Assembly: GCF_030124375.1 (NCBI RefSeq)
Contig: NZ_JASKLS010000013.1
Span: forward strand, 1-64,000
Length of the DNA stretch: 64,000 nt
DNA from: Sinorhizobium sp. 6-70
GTDB taxonomy: Bacteria > Pseudomonadota > Alphaproteobacteria > Rhizobiales > Rhizobiaceae
Direction of reading: 5' to 3'
Part shown: piece by piece, positions 1-8,871 of the stretch
Numbering within the stretch: position 1 is the stretch's first letter
Layout of the letters: the number at the start of each line of letters is the position of its first letter
Made by a program: the position numbers and the translations under genes
The notes under the pieces: generated by a model
What the model was told of the DNA's origin: nothing
The model's database searches: none
The model's input: only the letters and a program-made list of their open reading frames with translations

Positions 1-177
1 ACCCTGATCATCCATGGCGACGACGACCAGATCGTGCCGATCGATGCGGCGGCGCGGGCCTCGAAGACACTCATCCCGCAGGCGGTGCTGAAGGTCTATG
101 CCGGTGCCCCGCACGGCATCACCGACACCCACAAGGATCAGCTCAACCAGGACCTGCTCGAATTTGCGAGATCCTGA
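1..177 (+). CDS. Alpha/beta hydrolase, C-terminal fragment
   Basis: The window opens inside this gene; the last 58 residues are visible and end at a TGA (175-177). The fragment carries the acid region of an alpha/beta hydrolase (LIIHGDDDQIVP, with the catalytic Asp in the GDDD stretch) and, near the end, the catalytic-His motif GAPHGI. This spacing and the ending LLEFARS are typical of the non-haem chloroperoxidase/arylesterase branch, small cytoplasmic serine hydrolases with a Ser-His-Asp triad. The Ser-bearing half is outside the window, so substrate cannot be assigned. The next gene follows after about 115 bases that contain an inverted repeat. Confidence 0.8.
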   Translation, partial: TLIIHGDDDQIVPIDAAARASKTLIPQAVLKVYAGAPHGITDTHKDQLNQDLLEFARS

Positions 178-207
178 CATAAGCGTCCGGCGTAATCTTG
201 AAATGAC

Positions 208-251
208 GCAATTCCGGGCGGAAGACTGTCACACACTTTTCCTGGAATTGC
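208..251. repeat. Intergenic palindromic element (GCAATTCC type)
   Basis: Imperfect inverted repeat with ends GCAATTCCGG (208-217) and CCTGGAATTGC (241-251). A second copy of the same design lies at 30533-30580, also preceded by the TGAAAT(G/C)ACGCAATTCC context. The interior CGGAAGACTGTCACACACTTTTCC resembles the interior of the RIME-like elements elsewhere in the window. It lies between the hydrolase fragment and the MBL-fold gene and could act as a transcript-end hairpin. Confidence 0.6.
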
Positions 252-294
252 TTACCGGTCGCGCCGGACCACCTTTCAATCTTCAGCGCGAAGG

Positions 295-1251
295 ATGACG
301 ATCATGGCCAGCAATGTTTCTATGCCGCTTTCACCCGCCTCGACCCGCCGCGCCTTTCTCGCGGGCGGCGCCGCGATGGCCGCGGTTCCCTTTCTGCCGA
401 AGCCGGTCTTCGCCGCGACGTACCGCTTCAACCACGGTACCTTCGATATTTCTGTGCTGAGCGACGGCTTCATCACGCTGCCGGTCGAGATTATTCTGCC
501 GGACGCCGCCGAGGATCAACGCGCCGACATCATGAAGCGGCTCGGCGGCGATGCGAAGAGCGCGCCCTTTCAAGCCAATATTCCGCTGATCCGTACGGCA
601 AACGACCTCATTCTCGTCGACACGGGTTCCGGCGATAATTTCCAGGCGAGCGCTGGCAGGCTCGCCGATAACCTCAAGGCCGCGGGCGTCGATCCGGCAT
701 CGATCACCAAGGTGGTGTTCACCCATGCGCATCCGGATCATTCCGGCGCCACCGTCACGCCCGAGGGACGCCTCCTCTACCCGAACGCCGATTATTTCGT
801 CAGCACCGCCGAGTGGAGCTTCTGGATGGACCCGAACTACAAGGCCAACATGCCCTCGGCGCTCCATGATTTCGCGCGCGGCGCTCAGCGTGATCTGTCG
901 GCCGTCAGGGAACGCGTCAGACTGGTGAAGCCCGGCGACGAGATCGTCACCGGCATGCGCGTGCTGGACACCCGGGGACACACACCCGGCCACATCTCGC
1001 TGGAGCTTGCCGGTTCCGATCCGCTGATCATTACCGGCGACGCGGCAACCAGCAACATCGTCTTCTTCGAGCACCCTGAATGGCACTTCGGCTTCGATAC
1101 CCAGCCCGAAGTCGCACTCGCGAACCGCAAGGCGCTGATCGATCGCGCCGCCACCGATAGGGCCAGGCTTCTCGGCTATCACTGGGCCTATCCCGGCCTC
1201 GGCTATGCCGAGCGCAGGAACGGCGTTTACCGTTTCGTCGCCGCCGAATGA
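295..1251 (+). CDS. Tat-exported metallo-beta-lactamase-fold hydrolase
   Basis: 318 residues. The N-terminus has a twin-arginine signal (STRRAFLAGG followed by a hydrophobic stretch and a cut site near VFA), so the protein is probably exported folded to the periplasm. The metal-binding signature of the MBL fold is THAHPDHSG, giving H144, H146, D148 and H149; the remaining ligands are probably H229 (GHTPGH), D249 (ITGDA) and H296 (GYHW). The family includes lactonases, arylsulfatase-like and glyoxalase-II-like hydrolases, and the exact substrate is not readable. ATG 295 and ATG 304 are both possible; the AAGGA at about 289-294 suits the latter better. Downstream lies a hairpin and then the oxoprolinase-family gene on the same strand. 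Confidence 0.85.
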   Translation: MTIMASNVSMPLSPASTRRAFLAGGAAMAAVPFLPKPVFAATYRFNHGTFDISVLSDGFITLPVEIILPDAAEDQRADIMKRLGGDAKSAPFQANIPLIRTANDLILVDTGSGDNFQASAGRLADNLKAAGVDPASITKVVFTHAHPDHSGATVTPEGRLLYPNADYFVSTAEWSFWMDPNYKANMPSALHDFARGAQRDLSAVRERVRLVKPGDEIVTGMRVLDTRGHTPGHISLELAGSDPLIITGDAATSNIVFFEHPEWHFGFDTQPEVALANRKALIDRAATDRARLLGYHWAYPGLGYAERRNGVYRFVAAE

Positions 1252-1298
1252 CGAATGTGACGTCCGTCCTGCGACGATTGCGGATTGATCTCACGCAG

Positions 1299-1337
1299 CT
1301 TATCCGCTTTCAGTGAAACGACCTGAAAGCGGATAAG
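1299..1337 (+). terminator. Perfect 15-bp hairpin between MBL gene and oxoprolinase gene
   Basis: Arms CTTATCCGCTTTCAG (1299-1313) and CTGAAAGCGGATAAG (1323-1337) are exact reverse complements around a 9-base loop. No T-run follows, so a classic intrinsic terminator is not certain. The hairpin ends a few bases before the Shine-Dalgarno-like GAAGGGG of the next gene (about 1344-1350), so it could equally be an mRNA-processing or leader structure, or an operator. Confidence 0.55.
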
Positions 1338-1350
1338 GCAAGTGAAGGGG

Positions 1351-4300
1351 ATGACGATGAGCGGAACCGGGACCTGGGACTTCTGGGTGGATCGCGGCGG
1401 CACCTTCACCGACGTCATCGGCCGTGACCCCGAGGGCGCACTCCATGCGCTGAAGGTTCTCTCCGAAAACCCCGAGGCCTACCGGGATGCGGCCGTGCAT
1501 GGCATCCGGCAGCTTCTCGAGCTTCCAGTGGGCGAGGCGATACCGGCCGGCCTGATCGGCGAAGTGCGGATGGGAACGACCGTCGCCACCAACGCGCTTC
1601 TCGAGCGCAAGGGCGAGCGGCTGGCGCTGATCACCACGCGCGGTTTCCGCGATGCGCTGAGGATCGGCTACCAGGAGCGCAAGAAGATTTTTGCGACCGA
1701 AATCATCAAGCCGGAGGCGCTCTACGAGGATATCGTCGAACTCGATGAGCGCGTGCTGGCGGACGGCTCGATCGAGCGGCCGCTGGACGAAGTTGAAGCG
1801 CAGAGTGCGCTCGAAGACTTGAAGGCGAAGGGCTATCGGGCCATCGCCATCGTCTTCATGCACGCCTACAAATATCCCGACCACGAGGCGATGGTGGCGC
1901 GGCTTGCGCGCGCGATCGGCTTCGAGCAGCTCTCGGTCAGCCATGAGGTCTCGCCGCTCGTCAAATATGTCGGCCGCGGCGACACCACCGTCATCGACGC
2001 CTATCTTTCGCCGGTGCTCGGCCGCTACGTGGCGCAGGTCTCCAATGAACTCGATGTCAAGCGTTCAGGTGCCCGCATCATGTTCATGATGTCGTCCGGC
2101 GGCCTGACCGCGGCGGACATGTTCCAGGGCAAGGATGCGATCCTTTCCGGACCGGCCGGCGGCGTCGTCGGCCTTGCGAAGACCGGAGAGGCGGCGGGAT
2201 TCGATCGCATCATCGGTTTCGACATGGGCGGAACCTCGACCGACGTCGCCCATTTCGACGGCGAGTACGAGCGGGCCTTCGAGACCGAGGTCGCCGGGGT
2301 GCGCGTGCGCGCGCCGATGATGCTGATCCATACGGTTGCCGCAGGCGGCGGCTCGATCCTCCATTTCGACGGCGAACGCTTTCGCGTCGGGCCGGATTCG
2401 GCCGGCGCCAATCCGGGCCCGGCCTGCTACCGCAACGGCGGACCGCTTGCCGTCACCGACGCCAATGTCATGCTCGGCAAGCTGATGCCGGAATACTTTC
2501 CGGCGCTGTTCGGACCGGAGCAGAACGAGCGGCTCGACGTCGAGACCGTGCGGACGCGCTTTGCGGCGCTGGCAAACGAGATCGGCGACGGGCGGAGCGC
2601 GGAAGAGGTCGCCGACGGGTTTATCCGCATTGCCGTTGCCAACATGGTCGAGGCGATCAAGAAGATTTCCGTCCAGCGCGGCTACGACGTGACGCGCTAT
2701 GCGCTGAGCTGCTTCGGCGGCGCCGGCGGCCAGCACGCCTGCCTGGTGGCGGATGCGCTCGGAATGAAGAACATTCTCGTCCACCCGATGTCGGGCCTGC
2801 TCTCGGCCTACGGCATGGGGCTCGCGGACATCCGTGCGACGCGGCAGAAGGCGCTTGGCGTCGGGCTCGACGCGGACGCGCCGCCGGCACTGGCGGGGCT
2901 CGGCAATGAACTGCGGGAAGAGTGCCTTGCGGAACTCGAGGCACAGGGCATCGCGCCGCATCTCGTCCGCACCTATCTGCGCGCGCATATCCGCTACGCG
3001 GGCACGGACACGGCGCTTGCCGTCGAGGCGCGTTTTCCGGACCAGGACGATGCCGCGCGATTGCGCGGAGAATTCGAACTCATGCACAAGCGCCGCTTCG
3101 GCTTCGTCGCCGAGAACAAGGCGCTGGTGATCGACGCGGTCGAGGTCGAAACCGTCGGCGGTGGTGCGGCTGAGATGGAGGTCGAGGGCCTCGCCATCGA
3201 TTCCGGTGCGCCCGATGTCAGCCGGCGAACCCGCTTCTATTCGCAGGGCCAGTTCCACGACGCACCGGTGGCGCTGCGCTACGAGATCAGGCCGGGGCAG
3301 AGGCTCGCAGGACCGGCGATCGTCATCGAACCCAACCAGACCATCGTCGTGGAAGACGGCTGGCACGCCGAGCTGACCGCGAAGGACCATATTGTGCTGA
3401 CACGCATCAAGCCGTTGCCGGAACGCACGGCCATCGGCACCAAGGCCGATCCGGTGATGCTGGAGATCTTCAACAACCTTTTCATGTCGATCGCCGAACA
3501 GATGGGCGTCACGCTGCAGAACACCGCCTATTCGGTCAACATCAAGGAGCGGCTCGACTTTTCCTGCGCCGTTTTCGACAACAACGGCAACCTCGTCGCC
3601 AATGCGCCGCACATGCCGGTGCATCTGGGATCCATGGATGCGTCCGTCGCGACCGCGATCCGCGAAAACCCCGTGATCCATCCGGGCGACGTGTTCCTGA
3701 TCAACGCGCCCTATAACGGCGGCACGCACCTGCCGGACCTGACGGTCTGCACGCCGGTCTTCGACGATGCCGGTCGTGAAATCCGCTTCTGGGTCGCAAG
3801 CCGCGGCCACCACGCGGATATCGGCGGCATCTCGCCGGGATCGATGTCGCCGCTTGCGACCAATATCGAGGAGGAAGGCGTCTATATCGACAACTTCAAG
3901 CTGATCGACCGCGGCCGCTTCTGCGAGGAGGAGTTGGAGAAGCTCTTGAACGGGGCGCGCTATCCGGTGCGCAACATCCTGCAGAACGTCAACGACCTGA
4001 AGGCGCAGGTCGCTGCCAACGAGAAGGGTGTCGCGGAACTGAAGAAGATGATCGCCCAGTTCGGCGAGGACGTGGTGGAAGCCTATATGGGCCACGTCCA
4101 GGACAATGCCGCCGAAAGCGTGCGCCGCGTGCTCGACCAGCTGCGCGACGGCGAGTTCTCCTACGAAATGGACCAGGGCTGCCGGATCGTCGTGAAGATC
4201 TCCGTCGATCGCGAAAACCGGGAGGCGACGGTGGATTTCACCGGCACGTCGGAGCAGCGTGCCGACAATTTCAACGCGCCGGCGCCGGTGACGCGGGCAG

Positions 4301-4971
4301 CGGTGCTCTATGTCTTCCGGGTGCTGGTCGAGGCCGATATTCCGATGAATGCCGGCTGCCTGCGGCCGATCCGCATCGTCATCCCGGAGGGCACGATGCT
4401 GACGCCGCGCTATCCGGCGGCGGTCGTCGCCGGCAATGTCGAGGTCAGCCAGGCCGTCACCAATTGCCTGTTCGGTGCCGTCGAGGCGCAGGCCGCGGCG
4501 CAAGGGACGATGAACAATCTCACCTTCGGTAATGCGAACTACCAGTATTACGAAACGATCTGCTCGGGCGCCCCGGCGGGTCCAGGGTATAACGGTGCCG
4601 ATGCCGTCCACACCCACATGACCAATTCCCGGCTCACCGATCCGGAAATCCTCGAGACGCGTTTCCCGGTGGTGCTGGAGGATTTCCATATCCGCGAAGG
4701 TTCGGGCGGTCGCGGAAAATGGTCGGCCGGCAATGGCACCAGGCGCACGATCCGCGCCCGTGAACGGCTGGATTTCGCGATCCTCTCCGGCCACCGCCGT
4801 GTCGCGCCCTTTGGGTTGAAGGGGGGGGTGCCGGGCGAACTCGGCCACAACAGCGTCCGGCGCAACGACGGCCGTACCGAGGAGCTGCCGGGTTGTGCTC
4901 ACACGGTTCTGGAAGCCGGCGAGGCCTTCACCGTCGTGACGCCGACTGGCGGCGGTTATGGAAAGGCGTGA
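1351..4971 (+). CDS. Hydantoinase/oxoprolinase family protein, fused HyuA-HyuB
   Basis: About 1206 residues from ATG 1351 (GTG 1342 and ATG 1357 are alternatives; GAAGGGG lies just upstream). The N-terminal half is HyuA-like: the DRGGTFTDVIG phosphate-binding motif near residue 10, and a second actin-fold motif FDMGGTSTDVA near 290. The C-terminal half, from about residue 700, is HyuB-like (DPVMLEIFNN, GTHLPDLTV, GSGGRGKWSAGNG). One-chain fusions of this length are typical of ATP-dependent 5-oxoprolinase (5-oxoproline + ATP to glutamate), but related enzymes hydrolyse hydantoins or carboxylate acetone/acetophenone, so the substrate is open. Cytoplasmic. The convergent neighbour is a LysR gene. 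Confidence 0.88.
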   Translation: MTMSGTGTWDFWVDRGGTFTDVIGRDPEGALHALKVLSENPEAYRDAAVHGIRQLLELPVGEAIPAGLIGEVRMGTTVATNALLERKGERLALITTRGFRDALRIGYQERKKIFATEIIKPEALYEDIVELDERVLADGSIERPLDEVEAQSALEDLKAKGYRAIAIVFMHAYKYPDHEAMVARLARAIGFEQLSVSHEVSPLVKYVGRGDTTVIDAYLSPVLGRYVAQVSNELDVKRSGARIMFMMSSGGLTAADMFQGKDAILSGPAGGVVGLAKTGEAAGFDRIIGFDMGGTSTDVAHFDGEYERAFETEVAGVRVRAPMMLIHTVAAGGGSILHFDGERFRVGPDSAGANPGPACYRNGGPLAVTDANVMLGKLMPEYFPALFGPEQNERLDVETVRTRFAALANEIGDGRSAEEVADGFIRIAVANMVEAIKKISVQRGYDVTRYALSCFGGAGGQHACLVADALGMKNILVHPMSGLLSAYGMGLADIRATRQKALGVGLDADAPPALAGLGNELREECLAELEAQGIAPHLVRTYLRAHIRYAGTDTALAVEARFPDQDDAARLRGEFELMHKRRFGFVAENKALVIDAVEVETVGGGAAEMEVEGLAIDSGAPDVSRRTRFYSQGQFHDAPVALRYEIRPGQRLAGPAIVIEPNQTIVVEDGWHAELTAKDHIVLTRIKPLPERTAIGTKADPVMLEIFNNLFMSIAEQMGVTLQNTAYSVNIKERLDFSCAVFDNNGNLVANAPHMPVHLGSMDASVATAIRENPVIHPGDVFLINAPYNGGTHLPDLTVCTPVFDDAGREIRFWVASRGHHADIGGISPGSMSPLATNIEEEGVYIDNFKLIDRGRFCEEELEKLLNGARYPVRNILQNVNDLKAQVAANEKGVAELKKMIAQFGEDVVEAYMGHVQDNAAESVRRVLDQLRDGEFSYEMDQGCRIVVKISVDRENREATVDFTGTSEQRADNFNAPAPVTRAAVLYVFRVLVEADIPMNAGCLRPIRIVIPEGTMLTPRYPAAVVAGNVEVSQAVTNCLFGAVEAQAAAQGTMNNLTFGNANYQYYETICSGAPAGPGYNGADAVHTHMTNSRLTDPEILETRFPVVLEDFHIREGSGGRGKWSAGNGTRRTIRARERLDFAILSGHRRVAPFGLKGGVPGELGHNSVRRNDGRTEELPGCAHTVLEAGEAFTVVTPTGGGYGKA

Positions 4972-5022
4972 GACTGCTGTTGAAAGAGGCGCGGCTTGCC
5001 TTTCCCGTCTCTAAATTAGTCT

Positions 5023-5928
5023 TCAAGCCTCGGCATTTACGCCCGCGCGGCGCCGAAGGCGCTCGGCCGCGAAATCCACGAAGGCGCGCACACGCGCGGA
5101 AACCATGCGGCCCTCCGCGTGCACAATGTGGATCGGTACCGGCGCCCGCTCGTAGTCGGCAAGCACCACCTTGAGCCGGCCTGCCTCTATCTCCGGCGCC
5201 ACCTGGTATGACTGAAAGCGCGACAGTCCCCAACCGGCGGCCGCGGCAGCTATGGCCGCGTCGTTGGTGTCGACGATGAGGCGGGCGCTGATCGGAACGC
5301 GAATGCCGCTGTCACGGCCGAAGAGCCATTCCGAATGGCCGAAGAGGCCCTCCCGGCCGATGATACGGTGATGCGCAAGATCCTGCGGTTCCTTCGGCTC
5401 GCCGAAGCGGGCGAAATAATCCGGCGAGCCGCAGAGGACCTGCCTGACCGAACCGACGCGGCGAGCAATGAGGCCCGAGGCGGGAAGCGCCGCAATGCGC
5501 ACGGCGACATCCAGCCCTTCCTCGACCAGGTTGGTCACCCGGTCGAGGAAGACGGTCTTCACCTGCATGGCCGGGTAGCGATCGAGAAAATCGAGAACGA
5601 CGGGGAGCACGTGGATGCGCCCGAAAAGGGCGGGCGCCGTCACCGTGAGCAAACCCGCCGGGTGCGTGAAGCTCCCCGCCGCATTGGCCTCCGCCTCGGC
5701 AATCTCCGCCAGAATGCGCCGGCAATCGGCCGCGTAGCCTTCGCCCGCCGCAGTCAGCTTCAGCGAACGGGTCGTGCGGACGAGCAGCCGCGTGCCGATC
5801 ATCTCCTCCAGCCTCGCAATCGCCCGCGTCACCGATGGCGGACTCATGTGCAATATCTTGGCGGCAGGCGCAAACCCGCCACATTCGACGACCTGCACGA
5901 AGATCCGCATTGCCTGCCAGCGATCCAT
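5023..5928 (-). CDS. LysR-family transcriptional regulator
   Basis: 301 residues with an N-terminal winged helix-turn-helix (MDRWQAMRIFVQVVECGGF, then AAKILHMSPPSVTRAIARLE) and a C-terminal periplasmic-binding-protein-like effector domain. The start MDRWQAMRIF and the sequence RTTRSLKLTAAGE are typical of the LysR subgroup with a conserved N-terminal Asp. It is divergent from the glutathione S-transferase gene, with 117 bases between the two starts, the usual arrangement in which a LysR protein controls the divergent gene and itself. The inducer is unknown. It converges on the oxoprolinase gene. Confidence 0.92.
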   Translation of the reverse strand: MDRWQAMRIFVQVVECGGFAPAAKILHMSPPSVTRAIARLEEMIGTRLLVRTTRSLKLTAAGEGYAADCRRILAEIAEAEANAAGSFTHPAGLLTVTAPALFGRIHVLPVVLDFLDRYPAMQVKTVFLDRVTNLVEEGLDVAVRIAALPASGLIARRVGSVRQVLCGSPDYFARFGEPKEPQDLAHHRIIGREGLFGHSEWLFGRDSGIRVPISARLIVDTNDAAIAAAAAGWGLSRFQSYQVAPEIEAGRLKVVLADYERAPVPIHIVHAEGRMVSARVRAFVDFAAERLRRRAGVNAEA

Positions 5929-6045
5929 CGCCTTCCCGCCTTGCCCATTATTGCGCTCAGTGAAATGGTCTAGTGTTTTTCGAGGTGCTTATCAACTTCG
6001 CGTTTAACAATCATCCTGCTGCCGTTCTATTCTCGGGAGGCAGAC

Positions 6046-6657
6046 ATGAAGCTCTATTATCACCCGCTGTCCGGCCATGCGCATCGCGCCCGGCTCTTTC
6101 TCTCGCTGATCGGCATCGAGCACGAGCTTGTGCTCGTCGATCTCGCCAAGAGGGAGCACAAGGAGCCGCAGTTCCTCGCGCTCAACCCCTTTGGCCAGGT
6201 TCCGGTGCTTGATGACGGCGGTACGATCATCTCCGATTCCAACGCCATCCTCGTCTATCTCGCGAAGAAGGCGGGACGCACGGACTGGCTGCCCGAAGAC
6301 CCCGAGGGCGCGGCCGCCGTTCAGCGCTGGCTTTCGGTCGCCGCCGGCCAGATCGCCCATGGCCCTGCGCAGGCGCGCCTCATCAACGTGTTCAAGGCGC
6401 CCTATCGGGCGGAAGAGGTCATTCCCCGTGCCCATGCGATCCTGACGCTGATCGAGGCGGCGCTTGCGGGCCGGAGCTGGATTGCCGCGGAGCGGCCGAC
6501 CATCGCCGATGTCGCGCTTTACAGCTATGTGGCAAGCGCGCCGGAAGGTGACGTCGATCTTCTGCCCTACCCCAACATCCGCGCCTGGCTGAGCCGCATC
6601 GAGGCGCTGCCGGGCTTTGTCGACTTCCAGAAGACGTCCGTCGGTCTGGCAGCCTAG
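6046..6657 (+). CDS. Glutathione S-transferase
   Basis: 203 residues with the thioredoxin-like N-terminal domain (MKLYYHPLSGHAHRARLFLS; active Tyr/Ser region near residues 4-9), the cis-Pro segment GQVPVLDDG, the glutathione gamma-Glu contact SDSNAILVYLA, and an all-helical C-terminal domain. It would conjugate glutathione to electrophiles or act as a glutathione-dependent reductase in the cytosol. GGGAGG (about 6034) sits ahead of ATG 6046. The divergent LysR gene probably regulates it. The TAG stop (6655-6657) is the first triplet of a RIME-like palindrome. Confidence 0.93.
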   Translation: MKLYYHPLSGHAHRARLFLSLIGIEHELVLVDLAKREHKEPQFLALNPFGQVPVLDDGGTIISDSNAILVYLAKKAGRTDWLPEDPEGAAAVQRWLSVAAGQIAHGPAQARLINVFKAPYRAEEVIPRAHAILTLIEAALAGRSWIAAERPTIADVALYSYVASAPEGDVDLLPYPNIRAWLSRIEALPGFVDFQKTSVGLAA

Positions 6658-6705
6658 AGCGGGATGAGGAAAGTGTGCGCGGTTTTCCGCCCGCATCCCG
6701 CTCTA
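6655..6705. repeat. RIME-like palindromic element, copy 1
   Basis: Outer arms TAGAGCGGGATG (6655-6666) and CATCCCGCTCTA (6694-6705) are perfect complements; an inner GCGG-TTTT-CCGC hairpin lies between them. The same element recurs at 15377, 16391, 25629 (opposite orientation) and, more diverged, 48406. The design matches the Rhizobium intergenic mosaic (RIME) type known from Sinorhizobium. Here it begins with the stop codon of gst. Confidence 0.8.
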
Positions 6706-6718
6706 ACTTATTAGAATC

Positions 6719-6766
6719 GATCACGTTTATGATTTTGGGTCGATTCGACCCAAAATCATCGTGATC
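6719..6766. repeat. Palindromic mosaic element (GGGTCGATTCGACCC type)
   Basis: Nested inverted repeat: outer GATCACG (6719-6725)/CGTGATC (6760-6766), inner ATGATTTTGGGTCG (6729-6742)/CGACCCAAAATCAT (6746-6759) around ATT. Related copies lie at 40307-40354 and 48461-48500. In this copy it directly follows a RIME-like element and ends just ahead of the Shine-Dalgarno AGGGAGG of the next gene. Confidence 0.75.
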
Positions 6767-6781
6767 TAGGGAGGTCAAATC

Positions 6782-7729
6782 ATGGACAGCCGTCTCCTCG
6801 ATCCTTCGCCCTGGCATGCGGGCGAGCTTGCGCTGCAGACGCGGTTCGGTGTGGAAGCGCGCATGGACGAGATCGGTCGCCGGGTTCTGCGCGACCATCT
6901 GATCGACCAGCACCGCGAATTCTATCCCCTCCTGCCGATGGTGGTGCTGGGGGCGGTCGACCAGGGCGGCGACGTGTGGGCCACGCTCCGGGCGGGGCGC
7001 CCCGGCTTCCTCCATGCACCGGACGCTCACCGGCTCACCGTCGAGCTCGCCAGAGAGCCGGCGGATCCGGCCGAGGCAGGCATGGAGGATGGCGCCTCGC
7101 TCGCGCTCCTCGGCATCGATCTCGCCACGCGCCGCCGCAACCGGCTGAACGGCACCCTCAGCCGACACCCGCGAGGGTTCGATCTGAGCGTCGGCCAGAG
7201 CTTCGGCAACTGCCCGAAATACATCCAGCTCCGCCAGGTGCAATTCGTTCGCGATCCGTCGGAGCCGCCGGCCGTGCCCCCCACCTGGAGCTCAGAGCTC
7301 GACGCACCCGCCCGCGCCCTGATCCGGCAAGCGGACACGTTCCTCGTCGCCACCTATGCGGACCTGCCCGCCGGACGGCAGGTGGACGTTTCCCATCGCG
7401 GCGGCCGCGCGGGATTCGTGCATGTCGGCGAAGACGGCTGGCTGACGATCCCGGATTTCGTCGGCAACCGCTTCTTCAACACGCTCGGCAATATCGCGGT
7501 TAATCCGCGCGCCGGGCTCGTCTTCCCGGACTTTTCGACGGGCGGCCTGCTGCAAATGACCGGCGCGGCCGAGGTCATGTTCGATCACCCTGCTGGCAAG
7601 GGTCTCGAAGGGGCAGAGCGCTACTGGCGGTTCCGTCCGCGCCGCATCGTCTGGCGACCGGATGCGCTGCCGATCCGCTACGTTCTTGCCGAATGGTCAC
7701 CCTTCGTGCTCGCCACCGGCACCTGGTAG
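6782..7729 (+). CDS. Pyridoxamine 5'-phosphate oxidase-like FMN-binding protein
   Basis: 315 residues. The C-terminal half has the split-barrel flavin-binding pattern of the pyridoxamine 5'-phosphate oxidase-like superfamily (TFLVATYADLPAGRQVDVSHRGGRAGFV, then GDG-like turn, DFVGNRFFNTLGNIAVNPRAGLVF). The N-terminal half (residues 1-150) also resembles a degenerate barrel, ending in NCPKYIQLR, a motif common in this family. True PNPOx enzymes are about 200 residues, so this is a double-length relative and likely an FMN- or F420-type oxidoreductase of unknown substrate. AGGGAGG lies 8 bases before ATG 6782. It follows gst on the same strand, separated by two palindromic elements. Confidence 0.8.
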   Translation: MDSRLLDPSPWHAGELALQTRFGVEARMDEIGRRVLRDHLIDQHREFYPLLPMVVLGAVDQGGDVWATLRAGRPGFLHAPDAHRLTVELAREPADPAEAGMEDGASLALLGIDLATRRRNRLNGTLSRHPRGFDLSVGQSFGNCPKYIQLRQVQFVRDPSEPPAVPPTWSSELDAPARALIRQADTFLVATYADLPAGRQVDVSHRGGRAGFVHVGEDGWLTIPDFVGNRFFNTLGNIAVNPRAGLVFPDFSTGGLLQMTGAAEVMFDHPAGKGLEGAERYWRFRPRRIVWRPDALPIRYVLAEWSPFVLATGTW

Positions 7730-7774
7730 CGTTTGCCTTCGCATGGCGTCGTTTGAACCGGTGTGATCAGACGG

Positions 7775-8833
7775 TCAGGCGATGACGCGCAAGCCTGGCT
7801 CGCCGTCCTCGACCGCGCCGATGATGCGCGCGGCGGGATAACCCGCGGCGACGATCTCTTCGAGCAGCGCACCCGCCTGATCCGCGCGGCATGACACGAG
7901 AAGACCGCCGGAGGTTTGGGGGTCGGTCAGGATGTGGCGCCGCCATGCCGGGAGATCGTCCGGCAGCACCACGGCCGTGCCGTAGCTTGCCCAGTTCCGG
8001 TGCGATGCGCCGGTCACGAAGCCTTGCTCTGCGAGTTCTCTACACCGGGCGAAGAGCGCGATGGCGTCCGCGTCAATCGCAATCCGCCTGTTCGACCCTC
8101 GCGCCATCTCGAGTGCGTGGCCGAGAATACCGAAACCGGTGACGTCCGTGACGGCATGGACGTGGGGATGTTTGGCCAGTTCTGCGCCGACACGGTTCAG
8201 GAGCGTCGTCGATTGGATGAGTTCGGCATAGGCATCCGCTGGCAGCGCGCCCTTCTTGAAGGCGGCCGAATAGATTCCGACACCCAGCGCTTTCGTCAGG
8301 ATCAGCACGTCGCCGGCGCGCGCGCCGCTGTTGCGGCGAATATTGGCGGTCGAGCCCGTGCCGATCACCGCCAGGCCATAGATCGGCTCCGGGGAATCGA
8401 TCGAGTGGCCGCCTGCGACCGGAATGCCGGCCTCGGCGCAGATGGCGCTGCCGCCCTTAAGGATTTCCCGCACCATTTCGGCCGGCATCTTGTCGATCGG
8501 CATGCCGAGGATGGCGAGCGCCATGATCGGCTTTCCGCCCATGGCATAGACGTCGGAGATGGCGTTGGTCGCGGCGATCCGGCCGAAATCGAAGGGGTCG
8601 TCGACCATCGGCATGAAAAAATCGGTGGTGGCGATCACGCAGGTCTCATCGTCGAGCTGCCAGACGGCGGCATCGTCCCCCGTTTCGGTGCCGACGATGA
8701 GCCGGGAGAACGGGCTGCCCGCAGGCTGATCGGCAAGCAATTGCTGCAGGACCGATGGCGCCAGCTTGCAGCCGCAGCCGCCGCCATGGGCAAGTGCCGT
8801 CAGGCGGAGCGATGTCGCGCTCGAACTATCCAT
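7775..8833 (-). CDS. selD: Selenophosphate synthetase SelD
   Basis: 352 residues from ATG 8833, chosen over the upstream TTG because GGAGG lies five bases before it. SelD makes monoselenophosphate from selenide and ATP, the selenium donor for SelA. The N-terminal signature HGGGCGCK gives catalytic Cys20 and Lys23; this is a Cys form, not a selenocysteine form. The AIRS-type ATP-binding segments TGDDAAVW, TTDFFMP, NAISDVYAMGG and GGHSI follow in order. It sits on the minus strand just outside the formate dehydrogenase-sel gene run and 26 bases downstream of a transglutaminase-like gene on the same strand, so the two may be co-transcribed. Confidence 0.97.
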   Translation of the reverse strand: MDSSSATSLRLTALAHGGGCGCKLAPSVLQQLLADQPAGSPFSRLIVGTETGDDAAVWQLDDETCVIATTDFFMPMVDDPFDFGRIAATNAISDVYAMGGKPIMALAILGMPIDKMPAEMVREILKGGSAICAEAGIPVAGGHSIDSPEPIYGLAVIGTGSTANIRRNSGARAGDVLILTKALGVGIYSAAFKKGALPADAYAELIQSTTLLNRVGAELAKHPHVHAVTDVTGFGILGHALEMARGSNRRIAIDADAIALFARCRELAEQGFVTGASHRNWASYGTAVVLPDDLPAWRRHILTDPQTSGGLLVSCRADQAGALLEEIVAAGYPAARIIGAVEDGEPGLRVIA

Positions 8834-8871
8834 AAGGGCCTCCAAATGTCTTCACAAAGACCAGCACTCGG

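Noticed and set aside
2065..4902. 945-codon open frame on the minus strand
   Set aside because: It is antisense to the fused oxoprolinase gene, which has clear family motifs; long antisense frames are expected in GC-rich DNA and this one has no recognisable domain.
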